This document shows, piece after piece, positions 1 to 6,192 of a stretch of DNA of 28,187 nt (the first letter of the stretch is position 1; each line of letters opens with the position of its first letter). The translations under genes and the position numbers were made by a program. The notes under the pieces were generated by a model. It searched no databases. It had not been told where the DNA came from and was given only the letters and a program-made list of their open reading frames with translations. This DNA comes from CAYVMN01 sp964452575 (GTDB lineage Bacteria > Desulfobacterota > DSM-4660 > Desulfatiglandales > Desulfatiglandaceae), in NCBI GenBank assembly GCA_964452575.1, contig CAYVMN010000025.1, positions 1-28,187 on the forward strand, read 5' to 3'.

Positions 1-474
1 GCACTGCAAATAGTCATGGCGTATTATGGGGTCGATATCCGGGAGGACGAACTGATCCAGGAACTGGGGACAGGCAAAGACGGAACCCGCGTCGATAAAA
101 TGATATCAGTTGCGGAGGCCAAAAGATTCCTCGTGGAAGCAAGAGAGCACTGGTCCGTCAGGGATCTGAAACGCTACATTGACAGGGGGCATCCGGTGAT
201 CGTTCTATTGCAGGCATGGGCGGAGAGATACATGACCCTGAAGGAGTGGAGGAACGATTACGAGGACGGCCATTACGCGGTCGTGATCGGTCATGCGAAG
301 GGAGTTTTGCTTTTCGAAGATCCGGCATCGTTTCGTAGGACCTGGCTCAGGGAATACGAGTTTCTGGCCCGCTGGCACGACTCGGATTCAAACACGAATC
401 GGAATTACGAACAATTCGGGATGGTTGTGCTGGGTAGGGAACCCGTGAAAGAGATAGCAGAGCATATGGATTGA
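1..474 (+). CDS. C39-like peptidase domain protein, 5' truncated by the window edge
   Basis: The reading frame is open from base 1. The first residues, ALQIVMAYYGV, match the stretch that directly follows the catalytic Cys in C39-type papain-fold domains (typically CGPA-AL...YYG), so the Cys and any signal peptide lie upstream of the window. The rest of the triad is visible: the His in DGHYAVVIG and the Asp in FEDPASF. The family includes bacteriocin-processing peptidase domains and stand-alone Peptidase_C39_2 proteins. Nothing here shows an ABC transporter or a leader-peptide substrate, so this is probably a stand-alone protein whose substrate cannot be named. The stop at 472-474 lies 77 bp before the likely start of the nucleotidyltransferase gene on the same strand. 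An internal ATG at 16 exists but would cut into the domain, so it is not the true start. Confidence 0.7.
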   Translation, partial: ALQIVMAYYGVDIREDELIQELGTGKDGTRVDKMISVAEAKRFLVEAREHWSVRDLKRYIDRGHPVIVLLQAWAERYMTLKEWRNDYEDGHYAVVIGHAKGVLLFEDPASFRRTWLREYEFLARWHDSDSNTNRNYEQFGMVVLGREPVKEIAEHMD

Positions 475-551
475 ACGCGGCCGAGGATCAAAAAAAAGTC
501 ATTTTCATATTGTGCCGCACTCTTGTGAATGGGGGAGGAAAAACGCTTGTT

Positions 552-1454
552 ATGAAGGCGATGATCCTCGCGGCCGGCCTCGGCACAAGGCTGAGGCCTC
601 TTACCTCAAGCAGGCCAAAGGCCCTTGTCCCCGTGGGGAATAGGCCCGTCATCGACAGGGTAATAGAGTATCTCAAGGGCTATGACGTCACTGAAATCGT
701 GGTAAACGCCCACCATTTCCCCAAGCAGGTAATAAGACACCTGGATGGAGGTAGGCCATTTGGGGTACGGATCGATGTTCGCATAGAGAGGGAGATATTG
801 GGGACAGGGGGAGGGATCAAAAATGTATCTGATTTCTGGGATGAGGCCCCTTTTGTGGTGATAAACGGGGATATCCTGACAGATATTGACCTTGGGAAGG
901 CCTATGAAACCCATTGTGACAACCAAGACCTGGCCACCCTTGTCCTCCACGACTGTGCCCCCTTCAATCAGGTTCAGGTGGATGATGGCATAAATATCAC
1001 GGCCATCAATCAGGAACCTCACCCGGCCGGACTTGCCTTCACTGGCATACATATCATGGAACCCGAACTGCTCGCCCATATCCCGGAGGGCGTATTTTCA
1101 AGTATTATTGATTGTTACCGCAGGCTGATAACATTGGGAAGGCCCATCAGGGCCTACATATCGGAGCGGCATTACTGGAGGGATATCGGATCGATCAGGA
1201 GTTACCTCCTTGCCAACAAGGAGTCCCTGGCAGGACGACCTTTCACTTTGGGTCCCAATTGCCTGGTCCCAAGCTCTGCCAGGCTAAACGACTGGGCAGT
1301 CATTGGGGAAGAAACCCGGCTGGGAGAAGGGGTCGAAATCACCCGGTCCGTTCTATGGGAGAGGGTGGAGGTAAAGAAGGGGATAAGGGTGACCGATAGT
1401 GTCATCACCTCCTCAAGGAAAGTAGAATCTGATCAAATCGGAAAGGCCCTCTAG
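552..1454 (+). CDS. Sugar-1-phosphate nucleotidyltransferase (MurU/GDP-mannose pyrophosphorylase-like) with C-terminal beta-helix
   Basis: A 300-aa enzyme predicted to make an NDP-sugar from a sugar 1-phosphate and an NTP. Near the N-terminus is the nucleotidyltransferase signature MILAAGLGTRLRPLT followed by RPKALVPVGNRP; the metal-binding Asp lies in VINGDIL. The last roughly 70 residues (GPNCLVPSSARL..., AVIGEETRLGEG) have the hexapeptide pattern of a left-handed beta-helix. The ATG at 552 is chosen because it puts the signature at the N-terminus; a GGAGG lies at 534-538, a rather long 13 nt away. A TTG at 471 and a GTG at 525 are possible alternatives. The next gene is an APH-fold sugar kinase 13 bp downstream, the arrangement of MurU with AmgK in peptidoglycan recycling. 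Pseudomonas MurU is shorter and lacks the beta-helix, so a GDP-mannose or heptose-type role remains possible. Confidence 0.85.
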   Translation: MKAMILAAGLGTRLRPLTSSRPKALVPVGNRPVIDRVIEYLKGYDVTEIVVNAHHFPKQVIRHLDGGRPFGVRIDVRIEREILGTGGGIKNVSDFWDEAPFVVINGDILTDIDLGKAYETHCDNQDLATLVLHDCAPFNQVQVDDGINITAINQEPHPAGLAFTGIHIMEPELLAHIPEGVFSSIIDCYRRLITLGRPIRAYISERHYWRDIGSIRSYLLANKESLAGRPFTLGPNCLVPSSARLNDWAVIGEETRLGEGVEITRSVLWERVEVKKGIRVTDSVITSSRKVESDQIGKAL

Positions 1455-1467
1455 GCCGCATTTGGGA

Positions 1468-2526
1468 ATGTCTCCTTCCACAGGCACTGAAATAGAAATG
1501 TTTTTCCGGAGGTTTCTTGAAGAGAGGGGTCGGGAAACAGAAGGGCTCCGTTTTGAGCCTCTCCCTGCTGATGGATCGAGGCGGCTCTTTTGGCGTATCC
1601 ATCTCCCTGACGGGGGCCCCGCCTTTGTTGCCATGGTGAACCCCCCTCTCGACCCTATTGCGGAACGCGAAAACTATGCCTATCTAATGATCGGGGGCCA
1701 CCTTCGCAGAAAAGGGATACCGGTCCCCGAGATCTACGGTTATGTCCTGGATCAAGGCTGTTTCATCGTGGAGGACCTGGGGAAAACTAGGCTTCAGGAT
1801 CTCCTAGCCTCCAGCCAGGATCCCCTCCGCCTTTATGAAAAGGTGCTGGAACACCTCTTCAGGCTTCAGCTTGATGGCGCAAGGGGCTTTGACACCCGTT
1901 GGTGCTGCCAAACCGAGAGGTATGACCTGGCCGTCATGTGCCGCTATGAGTCTGACTATTTCAGAGAGGCCTTTCTCTCCGGTTATCTGGGCCTCAAAGG
2001 GGACCTGTCCGGCCTTGACGCCCCCTTCAATCACCTGGCAGAGACCGCCCTTAAGGCCGATGGGGGTTTCTTCTTGCACCGCGATTTCCAGTCCAGGAAC
2101 ATAATAGTCTCCGGAAGGGGCATCGGTATCGTTGACTGGCAGGGCGGAAGGCTGGGTCCCCTTGGCTATGACCTGGCATCTCTCCTCATCGATCCATATA
2201 GTGATCTATCCCTGGAGCAGCGAAGCGAGTTGTATGAGAGGTATGTGCTCATGATAAGAGACCATAACTCGCGATGGACCGATTCATTCCTGAGGTATTA
2301 CCCCTATCTGGCCATCCAGCGTAATCTCCAGATCCTGGGGGCCTTTTCTTTTCTAACAAGGACTATGAAAAAGGGCCATTTTGAGGCCTATATACCGCCT
2401 GCACTCAGGAACCTAAAGGAGCTGCTCATTTGGGTCAGTGACCCTCAACTCTCCCCCCTGAGGGAACTGGTAGAGGTCCTCCGGCCCCCTGAAAAATCGC
2501 TCGACAGGAACGATCCCGTGAGATAG
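1468..2526 (+). CDS. APH-family sugar kinase, AmgK-like
   Basis: A 352-aa protein with the aminoglycoside phosphotransferase/choline kinase fold. The catalytic loop HRDFQSRNIIV (His204, Asp206, Asn211) and the metal-binding Asp in GIVDWQGG (Asp223) are both present, as is an N-terminal lobe with FIVEDLG. HRD-x-SRN is typical of the AmgK subgroup, which phosphorylates N-acetylmuramic acid or N-acetylglucosamine at the anomeric position so that MurU can convert it to the UDP sugar. The adjacent upstream nucleotidyltransferase supports this. Sugar specificity cannot be read from sequence alone. The start is uncertain: a TTG at 1462, an ATG at 1468 or an ATG at 1498, none with a convincing ribosome binding site, so translation may be coupled to the upstream gene. 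Confidence 0.8.
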   Translation: MSPSTGTEIEMFFRRFLEERGRETEGLRFEPLPADGSRRLFWRIHLPDGGPAFVAMVNPPLDPIAERENYAYLMIGGHLRRKGIPVPEIYGYVLDQGCFIVEDLGKTRLQDLLASSQDPLRLYEKVLEHLFRLQLDGARGFDTRWCCQTERYDLAVMCRYESDYFREAFLSGYLGLKGDLSGLDAPFNHLAETALKADGGFFLHRDFQSRNIIVSGRGIGIVDWQGGRLGPLGYDLASLLIDPYSDLSLEQRSELYERYVLMIRDHNSRWTDSFLRYYPYLAIQRNLQILGAFSFLTRTMKKGHFEAYIPPALRNLKELLIWVSDPQLSPLRELVEVLRPPEKSLDRNDPVR

Positions 2527-2539
2527 AAAGATCGGTAAC

Positions 2540-2834
2540 ACTTTAGCGTTTTGAAAGAAAGGCAGCCTCCGGCCCGGAGGGAGGACCGCGAAGGTCTTTT
2601 TCCCAAAGGACGTAAAGGACGGCATCATTTCATAGAACGGCAGTGAGGTTTTTAAACTCGTCATGCAACAGCCCCATAGGAGGATGTCCCTATGAAGAAG
2701 CCTCTCCCCTGCCTGGCAGAAACTGTATTCAAAGGTAAGGGGGCGCGCCACTGGCTGTGAAGAATTTGGGTTACGTCCTTTGGGAAAAAGACCTTCGCGG
2801 TCCTCTTACTCCTCAGTGTTTTCAAAACTAAAGT
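2540..2834. repeat. About 295-bp element bounded by nested inverted repeats (MITE-like)
   Basis: Positions 2581-2615 and 2771-2805 are perfect 35-bp inverted copies of each other, separated by 155 bp. Outside them, 2540-2556 and 2820-2834 are a second inverted pair that matches except for a 2-nt indel. The left arm also holds a short perfect hairpin at 2566-2580 (CCTCCGG-C-CCGGAGG). No transposase is encoded and I find no clear target-site duplication. The element fills most of the gap between the AmgK-like gene and the 104-aa gene. It could be a miniature mobile element, an RNA forming a long duplex, or a read-through-blocking hairpin; the sequence alone does not decide. Confidence 0.7.
2692..2760 (+). 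CDS. Possible 22-aa peptide inside the inverted-repeat element
   Basis: A 22-codon frame starts at an ATG preceded by a full AGGAGG at 2678-2683 with 8-nt spacing, and stops at TGA 2758-2760. The peptide begins MKKPLPCLAE and ends GARHWL. It has no recognisable domain. It lies in the 155-bp loop between the two perfect 35-bp arms. The strong Shine-Dalgarno is the only argument for translation; the frame is short enough to be chance. Confidence 0.25.
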   Translation: MKKPLPCLAETVFKGKGARHWL

Positions 2835-2854
2835 ATTACAAATATCGTAACTAC

Positions 2855-2880
2855 AAAGGTTCTAAGGTTCACAGTTCAAG
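2855..2880. repeat. Short degenerate tandem repeat (GGTTC/AGTTC units)
   Basis: Three closely spaced units read AAGGTTC, AAGGTTC and CAGTTCA. This is just outside the right end of the inverted-repeat element and inside the same non-coding gap. It is too short to assign a role and could be remnant low-complexity sequence. Confidence 0.3.
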
Positions 2881-3015
2881 ACCGAAGACAGATGAGGCTT
2901 GAAACCCGGCCTGTCAACCCGAATAGTCAGGAAAGAGCCGGGGAATCGTTCGCGTCGTATTGGCGTGGTGGAGCAATGGGTCAATAGGCTTCGGTGCCCT
3001 GAGGAGTCAAAGGTC

Positions 3016-3330
3016 ATGGAGAGAAAGAGGAGATTTGAGCCCGGAGACATGGTTACTACCTTCACCGGCCAGGCAGGCCTGGTGATCTCAGAGGGGGCAT
3101 TTTCAAAGGTGAAAAATTGTCTGAAGGAGGGGAGGAGGCCGGGGCATTATTTCGCACCCGGCTGCTGCCCCAACCCCGATTATGTCACACAGATACCGGT
3201 CCTCTTTGAGGACGGGACGTATGACGTGATGAGGGGCACAAACATCAAGAAGGCCCCGGATCTTCCCGCTGAAAGGCAAAGGCCTATTCAGGAGATCATC
3301 GATGACCTGGGCATGGAAAGGAGAGGATGA
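3016..3330 (+). CDS. Conserved-looking hypothetical protein, 104 aa
   Basis: I do not recognise this family. The protein is soluble and has no signal peptide or membrane segment. Visible features are an N-terminal basic patch (MERKRR), a segment GDMVTTFTGQAGLVI that could be a small beta-barrel start, and a Cys pair in FAPGCCPNPDY. The ATG at 3016 is chosen because GAGGAG sits at 3001-3006 with 9-nt spacing; the open frame upstream to 2899 has no good start context and runs into the repeat region. The stop overlaps the start of the HIT gene (ATGATGG at 3327), so the two are probably translationally coupled. A role near nucleotide metabolism is suggested only by that neighbour. Confidence 0.6.
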   Translation: MERKRRFEPGDMVTTFTGQAGLVISEGAFSKVKNCLKEGRRPGHYFAPGCCPNPDYVTQIPVLFEDGTYDVMRGTNIKKAPDLPAERQRPIQEIIDDLGMERRG

Positions 3331-3749
3331 TGGAAGAGTGCATCTTTTGTAAGATAGTCAAGGGAGAGATCCCAAGCTTCAAGGTATATGAGGACGAAAG
3401 GGTCTTTGCCTTTGAAGACATAAACCCCATCTCCCAGGGCCACACCCTGGTTGTCCCCAAGAGGCATGCCCAGGACCTCTGGGGGATTCAGGGGGAAGAC
3501 CTCACAGCGGTCCATCTTGCCGCCAAAAGGATCATCCGGGCCATAAGAGACGCCTTGGCCCCATCGGGCGTGGCTTGCCTCCAATTGAATGGTCGGGGGG
3601 TAAACCAGGTGGTCATGCACTACCACCTGCACCTGATACCCCGCAGAAGCGATGAGCCTGAACCTCCGATCTGCGCGTGGGAACTCAAGAAGGGGGATAT
3701 GGAGGCAATCCGGAAGACCGCAGAGAAGATCGCGGCAGCTATCCCATAG
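3327..3749 (+). CDS. HIT-family nucleotide hydrolase
   Basis: A 140-aa histidine-triad protein, the usual length for the HinT/Fhit-like bacterial branch. The triad is VMHYHLHLIP (His98, His100, His102), which hydrolyses nucleoside phosphoramidates or dinucleoside polyphosphates through a nucleotidyl-His intermediate. The N-terminus CIFCKIVKGEIPS is the standard family start, with a CxxC that often helps bind zinc. The start overlaps the stop of the 104-aa gene; a second ATG at 3330 is equally possible. Housekeeping protein, cytoplasmic; the exact substrate is unknown. Confidence 0.9.
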   Translation: MMEECIFCKIVKGEIPSFKVYEDERVFAFEDINPISQGHTLVVPKRHAQDLWGIQGEDLTAVHLAAKRIIRAIRDALAPSGVACLQLNGRGVNQVVMHYHLHLIPRRSDEPEPPICAWELKKGDMEAIRKTAEKIAAAIP

Positions 3750-3791
3750 GAATGGAGAAGGCCGATCCTGGTATCGTTCTCGGCAACCTTC

Positions 3792-4316
3792 CTATTCAAT
3801 CAGCTCCACATTCCAGTAGAGATAATCCCTCCAGGACTGCGGGACCTCTCTGAAGCCGATCGTAATCTTGAGCGCAGGGAGCCAGGTCGGGCGGGAAGGT
3901 TTGCGGACAAGGCTCATCCCCACCTCACCGGGGGTGTGGCCGCCCTTCCTCCTGTTGCACCGAATGCAGCAGCTCACGATATTGCTCCATTCGGTCCTTC
4001 CCCCTCGAAATTTGGGGATCACGTGGTCATAGGTGAGTTCTTCGGTAGGGAATTTTCCCCCGCAGTACTGGCACTGATATCTGTCTCTCGCATAGATGTT
4101 CTGCCTGGAGAACTTGACGGTAGTCTTTGGTCTTTTCACCATCCTGAGGAGCCGGACCACTGCGGGCAACCTAATGGTAAAGCTCACCGAGTGGACCTCC
4201 CTGCTATATTCCTCAAGGACCTCCACCTTTTCCAGCAGGAGGAGGGCAATTGCCCTTTTCCAGTTAATGACCCTGAGAGGCTCATACGTGATATTTAGAA
4301 GTAGTACATGCTCCAT
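3792..4316 (-). CDS. HNH endonuclease family protein
   Basis: A 174-aa protein with a C-terminal HNH module. A structural zinc site is formed by CQYC (Cys82, Cys85) and the later CIRC (Cys117, Cys120). The catalytic stretch is TYDHVIPKFRGG (Asp97-His98), followed by Asn112 in EWSNIVSCC. The N-terminal part (VLLLNITYEPLRVINWKRA) is typical of a widespread group of small bacterial HNH proteins whose role is unknown. No methylase or other restriction gene adjoins it, so a restriction-system role is not supported. The ATG at 4316 (MEHVLLLN) fits the family start; the frame is open to 4364. It faces the HIT gene tail to tail. Confidence 0.85.
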   Translation of the reverse strand: MEHVLLLNITYEPLRVINWKRAIALLLLEKVEVLEEYSREVHSVSFTIRLPAVVRLLRMVKRPKTTVKFSRQNIYARDRYQCQYCGGKFPTEELTYDHVIPKFRGGRTEWSNIVSCCIRCNRRKGGHTPGEVGMSLVRKPSRPTWLPALKITIGFREVPQSWRDYLYWNVELIE

Positions 4317-4692
4317 TGACACGACCCCGGCCAAGCTGGTTATTAATCTGCCCTGGGCTATCAACTTCTTAGTTAGCCTAAATAAAACAAAAAATCAAGA
4401 ATAAAATTAAATAAAACCCAGAACTATTGTAAAAGGCCTAATTCTCGGTGCTTCTCTCAGGACGTATGCCTCTTCCCGGTTCAACTGTCTTGCCGGCGGG
4501 TTGAGTTATCCCGGTCTATCCGATGGAAATCACTTGCTCTTTAAAAAGAGAGGGCCACTTTCTTTAACACTGGCATCCGGCTATTCGCCCTTGCTATCCA
4601 CTTGACACCCGGCGGTCCTTTCCTTATCCTCTCACCACGGATCCTTTTCCACTGGGCCCTTAAGGCCGCAACCCATACCTCAGGAGACGATC
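4317..4692. other. Divergent intergenic region between the HNH gene and the AbfD-Hdr-Mvh operon
   Basis: About 375 bp without a gene. The left part (4370-4440) is markedly A+T rich and is a likely place for the minus-strand HNH promoter, though no good -35/-10 pair stands out. A small perfect palindrome CTCTTT-AA-AAAGAG lies at 4537-4550. The right part holds the plus-strand promoter described separately. Confidence 0.5.
4602..4630 (+). promoter_or_regulatory. Sigma70-type promoter for the AbfD-like/Hdr/Mvh operon
   Basis: A consensus -35 box TTGACA at 4602-4607 is followed after exactly 17 bp by TATCCT at 4625-4630 (4 of 6 matches to TATAAT). The first gene starts at 4693, giving a 5' leader of about 55 nt with AGGAG at 4681-4685. 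Confidence 0.55.
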
Positions 4693-6180
4693 ATGACACT
4701 AATGACAAGGGAGCAGTATCTATCAACCCTGAAGGAACTTCCTCATTCGGTCTTCATACGGGAGGAAGAGGTCAAGGATGTGGTGGATCACCCTGTATCA
4801 AAACCACCGGCCATGGCCATGGCCGAGACCTATCATCTGGCGCAACAGGAAGATACAAGACCACTATTCACGGCCCTGTCACACCTGACCGGAGAGACCA
4901 TAAACCGCTTTACCCACATCCAGCAGGACACCCAGGACCTGGTCAGTAAGATCTTGATGTTGAGAGAGATGGGAAGGAAGACCGCTTGCTGCTTCCAGCG
5001 TTGTGCCGGCCAAGACTGCATTAACACCGTCTTTGCCATAACCTATGACATGGATCAAGAGTTCGGGACCCCCTACCACCGACGTTTTGTGGATTTCCTC
5101 AGACACGTACAGACCAATGATCTCGTGACCGCCGCCTGCATGACAGATACCAAGGGCGACAGGAGTCTCCCCCCTTCAAGGCAGGAGGACAAGGATCAGT
5201 ACCTTCATATGGTTGAAGAGAGAGATGGTGGCATAGTGGTGCGAGGCGCGAAGATCCACATTACCGGTGCGGTCAACTCGCACGAACTGCTCGTCGTACC
5301 GACCCGTGCACTCAACGAGGAGGACCGGGACTATGCCGTGGCCTTTGCAGTCCCTGCAGAGACCAGAGGGATAGTCTTCATTTACGGCCGTCAGCCCTCT
5401 GATACCAGGCGCCTTGAAGAGGGCCAATCGGATGTGGGGAATCTCTACTACGGAGGCTGCGAGGCCATGGTGGTATTTGACGATGTCTTTGTCCCGGAGG
5501 AGAGGGTATTCATGAAAGGGGAATACACCATGGCAGGCCGGCTGGTGGAGCTATTTGCCGCACACCACCGGGCCAGCTACGGAGGTTGCAAGGTCGGTGT
5601 GGGTGACGTCCTTATCGGGGCAACTGCCGCCATTGCCGAGGCGCAAGGTACTGAGAAGTCCTCCCATGTAAGAGACAAGCTGGCAGAGATGATCCACCTC
5701 AATGAGACGTTGCATGCCTGTGCACTCGCCAGTGCCCTAAAGGGCTACCGGACGGCCAGCGGCGCCTATGCCGTGGATCCCCTCCTAGCAAATGTATGCA
5801 AACTGAATGTCACCCGCTTTCCCTTTGAGATATCCCGGCTGGCACAGGATATAGCCGGAGGTATCCTGGTGACCATGCCCTCTCTCGCGGGCAGGGATGA
5901 TCCCTTCCTGGGTAAGTACCTGGAAAAATATCTGGTGGGAAAAGAGGGGGTAGAAAGCGAAAGGCGTATGCGCATATTGAGGCTGATTGAGAATTTGACA
6001 CTGGGAACGGGTGCAGTGTCGTACCTCACAGAATCGATCCATGGGGCAGGTTCTCCTCAGGCCCAGAAGATCATGATAACACGGCTTGCCGACCTGGATA
6101 TTGCCAAGGCCTATGCCTCAAGACTCTGCACCCCAACACCCTCAGCCAAAGGCTGGAGATCGAGGAAAATCGGGAAATAA
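4693..6180 (+). CDS. 4-hydroxybutyryl-CoA dehydratase / vinylacetyl-CoA isomerase-like protein (HpaB/AbfD family)
   Basis: A 495-aa flavoprotein of the family containing AbfD and 4-hydroxyphenylacetate 3-monooxygenase. AbfD dehydrates 4-hydroxybutyryl-CoA to crotonyl-CoA by a radical mechanism using FAD and a [4Fe-4S] cluster. All four cluster ligands known from the clostridial enzyme (Cys99, Cys103, His292, Cys299) have counterparts: CFQRC gives Cys100 and Cys104, and HRASYGGC gives His292 and Cys299. Tyr296 and Glu257 also line up. Oxygen-dependent hydroxylases of the family lack these cysteines, so an anaerobic dehydratase/isomerase is strongly favoured. The exact acyl-CoA substrate is unknown; some paralogues act on other hydroxyacyl-CoAs. 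ATG 4693 has AGGAG 7 nt upstream. It leads the operon, and hdrA follows after 12 bp. Confidence 0.85.
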   Translation: MTLMTREQYLSTLKELPHSVFIREEEVKDVVDHPVSKPPAMAMAETYHLAQQEDTRPLFTALSHLTGETINRFTHIQQDTQDLVSKILMLREMGRKTACCFQRCAGQDCINTVFAITYDMDQEFGTPYHRRFVDFLRHVQTNDLVTAACMTDTKGDRSLPPSRQEDKDQYLHMVEERDGGIVVRGAKIHITGAVNSHELLVVPTRALNEEDRDYAVAFAVPAETRGIVFIYGRQPSDTRRLEEGQSDVGNLYYGGCEAMVVFDDVFVPEERVFMKGEYTMAGRLVELFAAHHRASYGGCKVGVGDVLIGATAAIAEAQGTEKSSHVRDKLAEMIHLNETLHACALASALKGYRTASGAYAVDPLLANVCKLNVTRFPFEISRLAQDIAGGILVTMPSLAGRDDPFLGKYLEKYLVGKEGVESERRMRILRLIENLTLGTGAVSYLTESIHGAGSPQAQKIMITRLADLDIAKAYASRLCTPTPSAKGWRSRKIGK

Positions 6181-6192
6181 GGAGCTCGAAAG

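Noticed and set aside
471..551. N-terminal extension of the nucleotidyltransferase from TTG 471
   Set aside because: The extension has no family similarity and the signature motif should be N-terminal; ATG 552 fits better.
2862..2960. tRNA-like segment with GGTTC boxes
   Set aside because: No cloverleaf or acceptor stem can be drawn; the GGTTC units are short degenerate repeats.
3792..4316. HNH nuclease as part of a restriction or homing system
   Set aside because: No methyltransferase, specificity subunit, intron or intein features adjoin it.
4805..4830. Short tandem GGCCAT repeat
   Set aside because: It encodes MAMAE within the AbfD-like protein, only about two units, with no sign of a functional repeat.
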